Positions 37,104-47,200 of a stretch of 64,000 nt of DNA are shown here, piece by piece. A program made the position numbers and the translations under genes. Under the pieces are notes generated by a model that made no database searches, was not told the DNA's origin, and was given only the letters and a program-made list of their open reading frames with translations. The stretch is from Candidatus Obscuribacterales bacterium (GTDB lineage Bacteria; Cyanobacteriota; Vampirovibrionia; Obscuribacterales; Obscuribacteraceae). Position 1 is the first letter of the stretch; each line of letters starts with the position of its first letter. The stretch covers positions 310,001 to 374,000 of the forward strand of contig JAIEOQ010000002.1 in NCBI GenBank assembly GCA_019750335.1. Reading direction: 5' to 3'.

Positions 37104-37509
37104 TCCCAAACCTCAGAAACCTGCTATCAACCTGTATTTTCTGTTCCACTAGTACTGAATTCAGAAACTTCGAGTGTCAAATATAGTTGTGGACTATTTT
37201 TGATTCTTCGACTTATATTCTGTCAGCCTCCCCCAAAAATGAAGCTGATTAATTCCATACTTTAAGTATAAAACAAAGTACAAGTTGACGCCTTGGCGTT
37301 CTTGACAAGCACCGTCAGCAAATGTACCATGCTCATAATATTAAATTCAACTTAAATTCGATCTTGTACTCCATCTATCTATATGTAGTAGCAAGGACCA
37401 ATTACTAAAAGAGCGTCCTATAAAAACTTGCCTCGCCGCAATGGCTGTAAAAGCGCTATTATCGAAGAGGAATTTGCAGGCAGCTTGTGGCTAAGGCAGG
37501 AAGACCATT
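37104..37509 (+). other. Divergent intergenic region, 406 bp, with promoters but no gene
   Basis: No credible frame. TTGACA boxes occur on both strands (plus strand 37302-37307; minus strand 37175-37180), consistent with divergent transcription of the coiled-coil gene and the ATPase operon. The plus-strand leader would be about 170 nt, long enough for an RNA control element, but I see no recognised riboswitch fold. Confidence 0.5.
37302..37330 (+). promoter_or_regulatory. Predicted sigma-70 promoter of the ATPase operon
   Basis: TTGACA (37302-37307), 17-bp spacer, TACCAT (37325-37330, four of six matches to TATAAT). Start of transcription expected near 37337. Confidence 0.5.
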
Positions 37510-40500
37510 GTGGAACTTTTGATTTGTCAAACTTGCGGACAGATATTGCGCAATCGCGGCAAATTTTGCAACGGTTGCGGCACCGCCACAACAAAATTTT
37601 CCACTACTCAAATGCCAATGCTACCCGAACGCTCAACCACTTCTGTAATTAAGCAAGAAGTCGGTTCACTAGTGCTGGAAAGAACAATAAATAAAGTAAT
37701 TTATGGCAATGGTAACGGCAACGGACACGAAAATGGCAACGGACATGAAAACGGCGAAAACAATCCGGCAGAAATAGCTGTAGCAGAAGCTCCTCCTACC
37801 ATAAGCGATTCCCAAGCCACCACTGCCGTTGTTGACGCAGTTTCACAACTTGTTTCCAGTCTTGCTCAAGAAAAACCAGCTCCTGAGCCCATTTACCAAA
37901 CGACCGAAGCAGCTCAGGCAGAAGCTCAAGAAACAGTTCCCGAGGAAGCAACGGCTCCTGCTCCTGTAGCTGCGCCGCTCCCAGAAGAAGAGCCAGTAAA
38001 TGCAATTGCACAACCGGTCAATAATATCCCTGCTCCGAATAACGACTTCTTTGCCTCGACTCCGGTCAAGCCAGTTTTGCGCGAGATTCCGCAAGTAACA
38101 GAAACCCCGGCAATAACAACACCACAGGAAACTTTTATCGAAACAACCAAACCGGTAGCAGCCGATTCATTCGTTCCACCGGCACCGGCCGCCACTGCCA
38201 ATACCGGCTTTGACTTTTTCTCGGAAGCAAATAGAAAACAAACAAGAAGCGATTTCGATTCACAACCCCCTTCTTCCGTACTGGAACGCCAGTCAAGCCA
38301 GAGCGAACCAGAAAAAATCACCTTAGCGGAAGAAGCCGGAGCCCCTGGGCAAATTTCAATTATTCAAAGCGCTATTCAAGCAGCAAAAAATTCTCAGCTC
38401 ACTCAAGACAGCTCTACAACCACTTCTGTAACAACACCACCTGTAGCCGAGTCGGAAAAGATCGAAGCAGAAAAAGAATCGCCAAACGAAGAAGAAAAAG
38501 AAGAAGTAGTAGAAGAGAAAGTTCTCGAATCAAAAAAATCAGAAAAGAAACCACCTACTCTTAGTTCACTGAAGGATCGCCGCCAGCAAAGCACAGCAAA
38601 AAACATTGAAATTCTTGGTTTGTCTTTACCGACAAATATGGTGATGACAGCTGCCGTGCTTTTTGTTTTTGGCTTTGCCAGCCTGGTCCTTGTCTCTAAT
38701 TTGAGTAGCATATTAGGTGGTATTCCTAATATTGCTGCCGGCACCGCACAAAGCAACAACAGCGGTTTGGATACTCTTTCCGGCAAATGGAATTTTGCTT
38801 ACAGCAATCCAAATCAAAGTGTCGGCCGCGGTATCTTCAACCTGAGCCAAAACGGCGATCAAATTCAAGGTTGGGGTGTGGACAAAGCTCAATTTACTGT
38901 TGGTGGCACAGTAAAAAACAACACTCTGCAATTTAACAAGCAGTATGTTCAAAACAATCAGCCCTTAGGCAAGCCGATTTTATATCAGGGACAGCTTGAC
39001 GGAGTAAATCCTAACCCGCAACCAGGACAACCTTATGCTCATGTCTCCGGTGTGTGGCAGCTGACTAAACGTGAAGGTTTTAGCTGGCGCGCCAAAATCG
39101 TTACTATGTCCGGACGCTGGGAAGCTGCCTTGATGGAAAAAGGTGAAGGCTCAGGCAATGGTACCGGAATGAAAGTGGCAGACGGTAATTTTAAAATGCC
39201 TACGGCCGATAAAGATCCGAAAAAAGCACACAACATTTACTTGATGTGGGCAGTCGGCATCATCCTCTTTTGTATCGCCATGGCTGCCTTGTCCTTGAAG
39301 ATCTTCGGCCGCTCAGGCGTTCTGAACATCTTGGAAAAGAAGCAATATATTCCTTCGCAGTTCCAATCTCAGCACAACAAAATGGTCAAAGAGCTCGGCA
39401 AACCGTTAAAGCCGGGCGGTGCGCCTTTAGGCTCCCGCGAAGAATGGAATTTCACTCAATTCTGGATGCCCAAGCGCTTAAACTTGCCGCCTAATTTCAG
39501 AGAACAAAATCCGCATATGCTCTTGTTGGGAGCCGGCGCCAAAGGGAAGAGCCGCTTAATGGCTACAATGATCGCTCACGACATCGAGAGCAACGATCGA
39601 TCCGTAGTCGTAATTGATTCGGACGGCACCCTAGTCGATCAAATAATCAATTGGATTGCCGCCCATCCTAAAGGTAAAGAGATGGCCGAACGGGTAATCA
39701 TAATCGACCCGACAAATCCGACTGCCACTCTTAGTTACAACCCGCTGGAACTGCCCGATGACGGTGATTTGCAAAACGCCGCCTCGGCTGTAGTGTTTGG
39801 CTTTAAAGCTATTTATACCGAACCGCCCGGCTCACAAAGTCAATGGAACCAGCAGACCGCCAATATTTTACGCAACTCAGCAATTTTGCTTATGGCCAAC
39901 GGCAAAACATTGACCGACCTTCCGGTTTTACTCTCGGACAACGATTTCCGTGACGTGCTTCTGGAAAAAGTCGAACGCATGAAGGGCGAACGCAGCGAAT
40001 ATACAACGCTACTTGAAGCTTGGGGCAACTATAAACGTCTGGCGAGAACGGATCAGTGGATCAACTGGATTGAACCGATCTTGAACCGTGTGCAGCCAAT
40101 GCTTGGGGATCCACGCATCCGTCCGATTCTCACTCAAGTTAAAGGCGAGCTGAATCTCAAACAAATAATGTGCGATCAAAAAGTGCTTTTGGTCAAAATT
40201 CCGCAAGGACAGCTAGATCAAAACGCAAACCTCCTTGGCAGCATGATTGTCACCGGCATCAAACAAGCGGCGCTCTCGATGTCCATGCGTACAAAAGAGA
40301 AACACGGTCCTTGCGCCCTATACTTGGATGAATTCGATACTTTCATTGAAAAAGAGACTTTCGATGCCATCACATCCGAAACCAAAAAATTCAAAATTGG
40401 TTTCTGCGGAGCAGCCAAAACACTGCAGATTTTACCCGAAGATTATCGCAACCAAATCATCATCAACGTCGGCACCATGGCTGTATTTGCCTTGGCGAAA

Positions 40501-40833
40501 AAAGACGGGGATATGCTCGGACCGCAGATGTTCCGGGTGGACGGACGAAAAGTCAAACACCAAACAATCCAAAACTTCTTCAACAAGGTGAACACTTCAC
40601 CGCAGTTCGAGTTGATTTCAGACGAAGAGAAGCTAAACATCGACCGAGTAGTTGGCCAAGAAGAACGTACTTATTTTTGTTATCGAGTCGGTACAGTTGC
40701 CGGCGTGTTCCACTTGAAGTCGCCTGATTTCAATGATATTCCGGATAAGAACATCAATCTGGAGATTATCGAAGAGATGTTTGAGAATCGACAACTCGTC
40801 AAGAAGAAGAGCGACAAAACCAGCGTCGGATAA
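37510..40833 (+). CDS. Membrane ATPase of VirD4/TraD type with N-terminal zinc ribbon
   Basis: 1107 residues, GTG start with AGGAAG upstream. Order: zinc ribbon Cys6/Cys9...Cys20/Cys23; a long disordered Pro/Ala/Glu-rich stretch (about 60-370, with an NGNGHENG repeat near 75); membrane helix about 377-398; an exported beta-rich domain of about 180 residues that looks calycin-like (SGKWNFAYSNP, FNLSQNGDQIQGWG); second helix about 577-600; then a RecA-like ATPase resembling type IV coupling proteins. Walker A is GAGAKGKS at 674-681 (Lys680) and Walker B ALYLDEFD with Asp940/Glu941. Coupling proteins deliver DNA or protein to a membrane channel. The zinc ribbon and outer domain are not part of known VirD4 proteins. 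It is followed by the HerA-type ATPase, but no relaxase or other T4SS gene is present. Confidence 0.85.
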   Translation: MELLICQTCGQILRNRGKFCNGCGTATTKFSTTQMPMLPERSTTSVIKQEVGSLVLERTINKVIYGNGNGNGHENGNGHENGENNPAEIAVAEAPPTISDSQATTAVVDAVSQLVSSLAQEKPAPEPIYQTTEAAQAEAQETVPEEATAPAPVAAPLPEEEPVNAIAQPVNNIPAPNNDFFASTPVKPVLREIPQVTETPAITTPQETFIETTKPVAADSFVPPAPAATANTGFDFFSEANRKQTRSDFDSQPPSSVLERQSSQSEPEKITLAEEAGAPGQISIIQSAIQAAKNSQLTQDSSTTTSVTTPPVAESEKIEAEKESPNEEEKEEVVEEKVLESKKSEKKPPTLSSLKDRRQQSTAKNIEILGLSLPTNMVMTAAVLFVFGFASLVLVSNLSSILGGIPNIAAGTAQSNNSGLDTLSGKWNFAYSNPNQSVGRGIFNLSQNGDQIQGWGVDKAQFTVGGTVKNNTLQFNKQYVQNNQPLGKPILYQGQLDGVNPNPQPGQPYAHVSGVWQLTKREGFSWRAKIVTMSGRWEAALMEKGEGSGNGTGMKVADGNFKMPTADKDPKKAHNIYLMWAVGIILFCIAMAALSLKIFGRSGVLNILEKKQYIPSQFQSQHNKMVKELGKPLKPGGAPLGSREEWNFTQFWMPKRLNLPPNFREQNPHMLLLGAGAKGKSRLMATMIAHDIESNDRSVVVIDSDGTLVDQIINWIAAHPKGKEMAERVIIIDPTNPTATLSYNPLELPDDGDLQNAASAVVFGFKAIYTEPPGSQSQWNQQTANILRNSAILLMANGKTLTDLPVLLSDNDFRDVLLEKVERMKGERSEYTTLLEAWGNYKRLARTDQWINWIEPILNRVQPMLGDPRIRPILTQVKGELNLKQIMCDQKVLLVKIPQGQLDQNANLLGSMIVTGIKQAALSMSMRTKEKHGPCALYLDEFDTFIEKETFDAITSETKKFKIGFCGAAKTLQILPEDYRNQIIINVGTMAVFALAKKDGDMLGPQMFRVDGRKVKHQTIQNFFNKVNTSPQFELISDEEKLNIDRVVGQEERTYFCYRVGTVAGVFHLKSPDFNDIPDKNINLEIIEEMFENRQLVKKKSDKTSVG

Positions 40834-40997
40834 ATATCGGCTTAAAGACCAATGAAAATGGACAAGTAAAGAGAAAAACCTGCTCGCCGCATGGGCGTAA
40901 GACCAGAGCATTGACCGGCAAGCATAAAAATAAGCATGGCGGGTATTATCATTACATAGGAGCACCGTGTGCTCCCGACCCTAGGTATCAGGAAATA

Positions 40998-43900
40998 ATG
41001 GTGCAAGCCCCGAGCAATCGTAATATTTGGGAAGAAAAGATCGCCGACCTTAGGCGTTACGATCTGGACTCTCTTGAGCAAGAACCGATCAATCCTGCCG
41101 ATATTCAAAGCTGGCCGGTTCCTGGCTTAACCTTCGTACGGGTTGACGGCGTGCTTCGCTCTTGGGACCTGGAAGCTGAAAAGCAGCACAAGAACCAGCA
41201 ACCGCAACAGAATCAAGATCCGAACCAACCGCCCAAACGCATGTACTTGATGGAGGACGCGCTTACTGGGCTGAATAGCCAAAAAGCCAACGTTGCCTTT
41301 GCCGTAATCGGTGGTAAAACCGGCGTCAACTATTACATGGGCATGTCTATGCAACAGCCTGCCGAAGAAGAAACACCGGCAGAACAAAGCGAAATGTCCT
41401 ACAACATTCTCAAGTCAATTTTGCACAGCGTTTATAACGGTGTGGATATTCATGAAAAGGCTTATTCATCAGACGATCTTCACAAAATAATTGCACCGGT
41501 CGCCAATCATGTTGGGATCATCACCGGAGTGCCTTCTTTGAAGACCACCGCCGGCGACACCTTAGAATCCGAACAAATTGAGCGGATTGCTAACGGTCTG
41601 CAAGGCTTGGATTTCGGCATGCTCGTGCTTGCCGTACCAATCCCGCAAAAGATGATTTCGCAAGAAGAGTTCACTATTCTGGATCAAATACAGCGTGCCC
41701 AAGAGAATGAGGATCCGGAGAAGAAACGCCGGATCAAATATTTCCTCGATCTTCAAGATTCTTACCTAAGAGCGATCCAGCTCGGTGCCGCCATCGGCCA
41801 TTGGCAAGTCGGAGTTTATTTCTTTGCTAGCAAACCCGATGTGTTCGTTCGTTTGCAATCGCTGATTCGAGCTACCTACACCGATGAAATGAGTAAGCCC
41901 ACTCCTTTACGCACTCATGTGTTCAAAGGTTTGAAATCTCATTTAGAACAGTTTGGTTTATTGCGCAACGTCCGAAGCGATCAAAGCTTCCAAGAACTTT
42001 TCGGCTATCGCTTTTTAAGCCCGCTTAACTCACGCATGTTGTCCGCTTATGTCCATTTGCCAAAACGAGAAATGGCTGGCTTCAGAGTCAGACGCTCAGC
42101 CGAATTCAGCTTGGCGGCCCCGGATCCACGAAACCCGGATCGAGTGATTGCCATCGGCAACATACTTGATCGTGGATTGGATACCGGAAATCTATATTAT
42201 GTTGATGTGGACGCTTTGCAAAAGCACACAATCATTTGCGGTGTAACCGGCGGCGGTAAAACAAACACCTCATTTTATCTCTTGAATCAGCTTTGGCGCT
42301 ACAAAATACCTTTTATGGTTATCGAGCCGGCTAAGTCAGAGTATCGGCATATGATGCTTATGTCCGAGACTTTTAAAGGCACCGGACAAGCTTTCTCTTT
42401 AGGTGATGAAACAGTTTCACCTTTCCGTCTTAATCCGTTTGAAATCATGAAAGGCGTCAAAGTTCAAACACACTTGGACGCTCTTAAATCAGTATTCAAC
42501 GCCAGCTTTGAAATGTATTCACCAATGCCTCAGGTCCTGGAAAAAGCACTTAACTCCATTTATTCGGTACGAGGCTGGGACTTAGTTCAAAACAAAAATC
42601 GTCGACTACCTCCCGGAGTAAACATCGGCGATCCGGATTGTCCGCCGGAAATTTATCCGACCATGAAAGATCTTTTTGAAATAATCGATCCGACAGTAGA
42701 GTCCTTCGGTTATTCGGAACGGATCGGACCTGACGTTCAAGCCGCCTTGAAAGCGCGTATCGGCTCGCTTCTGATCGGTGGCAAAGGTCAGATGCTGAAC
42801 ACCCGCAGATCGATTCCGCCGGAAATCTTATTTGAAAGACCGACCGTTGTCGAATTGAAGATGGTCTCTGAAGACAGCGAAAAATCTTTCTTGATGGGTA
42901 TGCTTCTCGTATTTCTTTATGAATATCGTGAATCAAGAGGTCCCCGCGATAATCTTCAGCACATTATGCTTATTGAAGAAGCTCACCGTTTGCTGAAAAA
43001 CGTGCCCACAGGTCAGAGCGCTGAAAGTGCAAACCCGGCAGGAAAAGCGGTTGAATTCTTCACCAACATGCTTGCTGAAATTCGTTCTTACGGACAAGGC
43101 TTCATCATTGCTGACCAAATCCCAAATAAATTAGCCCCGGAAGCGCTTAAAAATACCAACCTGAAAATCATGCACCGCATTGTCGCCGTCGATGACCGTG
43201 ATTCAATGGGCGGCGCCATGAACTTGGATGATATTCAAAAACGTCACGTTACCGCGCTTGGACAAGGAAGAGCGGTAGTTTATGCCGAAAAAATGGAACA
43301 GCCTTTCCATCTGGCAATCATGTTCGATAAAACAGCTTCCATTCCGCCTCCCGAGACTCCGGAAGAATCGGATCACATAGTGCGTGAAGCAATGAAAGAT
43401 TTGAACATCGTTCAAACTTTCGATCGCCACTTAGGCTGTAAATTCTGTTTGCACCGCTGCGATTCGGCAATATTAGATACGGCAGTAATGGTTGCCGACG
43501 ATCCGCTTTTCCGCCAAGTTTATAACCGCTATGTTTTATCTACACTCAAAGATTTGACCCAGCTCGTTCATTTCCGCGCTCAGATCATCCACGAAATTCA
43601 ACGTGTAATCGGTGGACGCGCACGCTCCGGAAACTTGACCGGCATTACTTGGTGCGCTCTCACTCAAGCGACCGAAAGATATTTTGAACGCAAAGGCGAA
43701 GAGAATTATTGGTTCTACGATCAAGTTCGCGAACAACATTTACGCTGGCTGAACTTGTTACGTCCGGCATTTCAACCGAGTGAAGTCAATCGTCGTTTGG
43801 ATATCAGCGTTCTGCGTGAATGGCGAGATGATTTCGTTAAACTGCACGAGCGGGATCAGGGTCCTCATCCTACTTGCGGTCCTTGCACGGCTAAATGTCT

Positions 43901-44219
43901 TTATCGTTTTGAAGTATCCGAAATTGTGCGCGATCCAAAAATAAAATTCGACTTCAACTCTTCAATTAACCGCAAAGATACCTCCGCTTCCGACTCGGCG
44001 GCCTGGTTTTGCCGTCTCTTAACCGAACGGATGATCGGTCAGCACGATATAGATCTTGCTTATTGCTTAGCCGTACACTTGATTAAAGACCAACAACTGT
44101 CTACTGATGCCCAACTTGTGCTTTTACATAAAGTACGCACTGCCCTGGAAAACTTCCAGAACGAAGGCGACGCAGCAGCAACAACAGAAACCCAAGAAAG
44201 TAGCAGTCCGGAAGCATAA
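40998..44219 (+). CDS. HerA/VirB4-type hexameric ATPase with two CxxCxxxC clusters
   Basis: About 1073 residues from the ATG at 40998 (AGGA upstream); an in-frame TTG at 40911 would add 29 residues. Residues 1-400 are unrecognised, mixed alpha/beta, and possibly include the HAS-barrel-like part. The HerA/DUF87 ATPase follows: Walker A GVTGGGKT at 415-422, Walker B IMLIEEAH with Glu660/Glu661, and IADQIPNKLAPEALKNTNLK with the RIVAVDD segment after it. Two Cys triads, Cys814-Cys817-Cys821 and Cys960-Cys963-Cys967, lie in the C-terminal third and could bind zinc or Fe-S. The sequence QVGVYFFASKPDVF before the ATPase recalls VirB4/TraC-like proteins. It is soluble, and is co-directional with the VirD4-like gene 164 bp upstream. 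No NurA nuclease partner is visible. Confidence 0.85.
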   Translation: MVQAPSNRNIWEEKIADLRRYDLDSLEQEPINPADIQSWPVPGLTFVRVDGVLRSWDLEAEKQHKNQQPQQNQDPNQPPKRMYLMEDALTGLNSQKANVAFAVIGGKTGVNYYMGMSMQQPAEEETPAEQSEMSYNILKSILHSVYNGVDIHEKAYSSDDLHKIIAPVANHVGIITGVPSLKTTAGDTLESEQIERIANGLQGLDFGMLVLAVPIPQKMISQEEFTILDQIQRAQENEDPEKKRRIKYFLDLQDSYLRAIQLGAAIGHWQVGVYFFASKPDVFVRLQSLIRATYTDEMSKPTPLRTHVFKGLKSHLEQFGLLRNVRSDQSFQELFGYRFLSPLNSRMLSAYVHLPKREMAGFRVRRSAEFSLAAPDPRNPDRVIAIGNILDRGLDTGNLYYVDVDALQKHTIICGVTGGGKTNTSFYLLNQLWRYKIPFMVIEPAKSEYRHMMLMSETFKGTGQAFSLGDETVSPFRLNPFEIMKGVKVQTHLDALKSVFNASFEMYSPMPQVLEKALNSIYSVRGWDLVQNKNRRLPPGVNIGDPDCPPEIYPTMKDLFEIIDPTVESFGYSERIGPDVQAALKARIGSLLIGGKGQMLNTRRSIPPEILFERPTVVELKMVSEDSEKSFLMGMLLVFLYEYRESRGPRDNLQHIMLIEEAHRLLKNVPTGQSAESANPAGKAVEFFTNMLAEIRSYGQGFIIADQIPNKLAPEALKNTNLKIMHRIVAVDDRDSMGGAMNLDDIQKRHVTALGQGRAVVYAEKMEQPFHLAIMFDKTASIPPPETPEESDHIVREAMKDLNIVQTFDRHLGCKFCLHRCDSAILDTAVMVADDPLFRQVYNRYVLSTLKDLTQLVHFRAQIIHEIQRVIGGRARSGNLTGITWCALTQATERYFERKGEENYWFYDQVREQHLRWLNLLRPAFQPSEVNRRLDISVLREWRDDFVKLHERDQGPHPTCGPCTAKCLYRFEVSEIVRDPKIKFDFNSSINRKDTSASDSAAWFCRLLTERMIGQHDIDLAYCLAVHLIKDQQLSTDAQLVLLHKVRTALENFQNEGDAAATTETQESSSPEA

Positions 44220-44223
44220 AACT

Positions 44224-47200
44224 TCAGGATATTTTCAAACATTCCTGAAAAGAATGAGCGCCTTTTTTCATTGTTTTTGCTTTTTCATCGTCAGAATTCT
44301 GACGAAAAATCGCAATCTCTTCAGCCGAAGGAAAAACCAAAGCCATACCGCGTTTAAGCTCTTCAAGCGGCAAGCCATTTTCATCGATGGCGCAAGACAA
44401 ACCATTCACTTGAGCTAACAAAGCCCAGAGCGAAACATCATTCAGAGCCGGATGACGCACGGCAATAGAACGTAAGCTGTCTCCAAGACGGCAAACGTAT
44501 CTAATTCGTCCGTCAGCAGGCAACGTTTCATTCATTTTACCGAGAACAGCTTCAATATTAGCTAACCGCTTAGCCGCCACTGCATCCATTTTCACTACTT
44601 TAGTCGCATCAACTGTTTCAGGCGCTCCACTTTCATACTGGAATTCGTCTGCGTTCTGCCCGAACAAACGCGCATTATAACGTTGAATCTCAATGACTGT
44701 CGGCAACAACAAAATCGTTTTCGCTTTAAGCTGCAAATAACGTTTGCCGTTCTTTACTTTGACCGGAATTTTTGACTTATTCAATTCAAAAAGCAAAGGA
44801 GCCAAGCGCTTATTGTTCAGCTTCTTAAAAGCAATCGACTCTAAGGTGTCGCCGGCAGCAACTACATATTTTTGGCGAGCGGCAAGCTGTTTTTCAATGA
44901 GCGTTTTCTGAGCTTGCAAACGAGCAGCAGCCTCTTGAGCCTGCTTGGATTTCAATGCAACCAGCATCGCTGCAGCATTTCGTTTAGCTTCAGCCTCTTC
45001 TTCCGCTTGGTCTTGCTTCTCTTTACTCTTGCGCTCATCTTCTTTGTCTTTAAGTTTTAGTTGCTCCAAAATTTCGTCTTGCTTATTTTCCATGGCATGA
45101 GCCAAGCTATAAGGGTCAATCAGACTTTTTACTGGTTCCGAAACATTGTCTTTTTCATCCAAGCCATTGATATTGATCATTTCAGCTAGCACTGATGCCG
45201 GATCGGTATAGGTTGTTCTGGCACCAGCCTGGCTAAACAAGTTCGCCAACACACTCTCTTCCGTAGCCAAACCGCTGTTGTCGCTATCAATGAGTTTAAC
45301 GGTATCGATAATTTGAACAATTTGTTCTATTGACGATTCAGACAAACCAGCATTTTGTGCTTGAGCAATGAACGTTTGACCCGATTCTCGACCAGATACA
45401 ACGCGAACAATAATTTCTTGCAGATTATCAGCTACGGTCACAGGCAACATTTCGTTTTCGGCAAGCGGATTGACAAAACTAGTGACAGAACCATTTTTAG
45501 CAGTAGACAGCGGATCAATTAACGGGGCCATAATTTCACGCAAACTAGTTAATACATCTGCTTGTTTGTGTTCATCTACACCATGCAATCCAAGTTGATC
45601 GATAGTCTCTACACGATCACCATCCGGACGGTTTTCCAAAAGATTAGGACGACTTGGTTGACCAACAAGCATCGCTTGGGCTGCCGCTTCAATAACAGCC
45701 ATTTCAGCAGCGATTTTTGCGGCTCGCGTAAGTTCATTTTCTACTTTTACAACATCCGTTTGTTTTTCCGTATGTGTTGAATCAGCGATAGTATTGTGAT
45801 TACTTCCTTCAACTTTTTTATTTTCAGCAATCGGCTCGGATACAGGAGCCTGAGTATGAGGAGGCGTTCCACTGACCGGAGCAACCGGATCTGGAACAGG
45901 CGCAGTCGCCGGATGTTGCGGAGTCGGCAAAGGATCGTTTGTCACAATTGGAGCAGGCTGAGGATCTGACGGCAAGTTTGGCGAACCGCCAGGAATTGTA
46001 GCACCCGGATTGACGCCACCGCCGATGCCTCCAGGGATAGGATCAACAACCGGTCCGTTGCCACCAGTGGGCACAGACGACCCCGGCAAACCAGGTTGCT
46101 CACCATTACCAGGAATCGGTGCTCCCGGTTGATTGCCCGGTTCGGTTCCAATCGTACCGACTGAAATGGTGCCATCAGGATTTGTAACCGTTCTTCCGGC
46201 GGCACGATCTTCTTCAGTACCATCAAAAGCGCGGTCTACATTGGAAGGAATCGGTTGATTAGCTTCTCGACGCGGCTCCAATTGAACAATCGTAGGTTCA
46301 GATTCATGGCTAATGACAGATCCGCTTACTGATGTCGAAACCGATTGCGGATTTGGATTCGGCATACTCGGTTGAGCACTTGTTGAGATTTGGCTTGCTT
46401 GCCAACCTAAAACAGCAACATCAACAATCGGTTGGATCGTCGGCACTTGAATAACAGCAGGTACAGATACACTTACCGAACCGCTTAAAGAATCAGAACT
46501 GTCTTGCTCCCTTTCAGCAAACATATCGCTGCCAGCAAGTTCAGTCGTAGCGGAACCAACAACAAAACCAATTGAGGGAGAGCCAGGAACACCCAAAACC
46601 AGATCTGACGAACCACCTTGTGAAACTCCGCTTTTCGGATCTCTGGTCCCTTGAGTTTTAGGATCCACTGGCAATCCGGTTTTAGGATCTATCGGAGTCC
46701 CGGTTTTCGGATCGACTGCAATTTGAGCTTTAGGATCCACAGGAGCACCAGTCTTCGGATCGACTGTTGCTTGAGCTTTAGGATCCACAGGAGCACCAGT
46801 CTTCGGATCGACTGTTGCTTGAGCTTTAGGATCCACAGGAGCACCGGTCTTCGGATCGATAGGCGCACCGGTTTTCGGATCGACTGTTACAGCCCCAGTT
46901 GCATTAACCTGATTGGGGTCGTTGCTAACAATTTGTACGCCAGGAAGATTAACCGGTTGCAGCTGTACTCCTGCACCGGCAGCAGCACCGCTGTTAGCTT
47001 GCTGACGCGGATCACTCGTTGTTGATTGAGTAGTCCCTTGGTTGTTACTTTGACCCAATTGGCTTAAGCCAATACCGGCAACTGGACTTGTAGTAGTTTT
47101 AGTGGATGTAGAATCACTAACACCATCAGCGATTTTGTCGGCAGACACTTTACCAGACTTGCCTTCAAAACCACCGGTAGCAATTACAACATTAGCTCCA

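Noticed and set aside
37428..37652. 74-residue frame at the ATPase start
   Set aside because: Overlaps the zinc-ribbon coding region in another frame; no ribosome-binding site.
40998..44219. HerA-NurA end-resection or HerA-based defence system
   Set aside because: No NurA, Sir2, DUF4297 or other nuclease partner is seen around the ATPase; the linked genes look envelope-related.
46650..46885. Possible CRISPR array
   Set aside because: The repeats are contiguous 48-bp coding units without unique spacers, in frame within a gene.
46651..47025. Plus-strand frame with repeated SFRIHRSTSLRIDC units
   Set aside because: An antisense reading of the tandem 48-bp DPKTGAP repeats.
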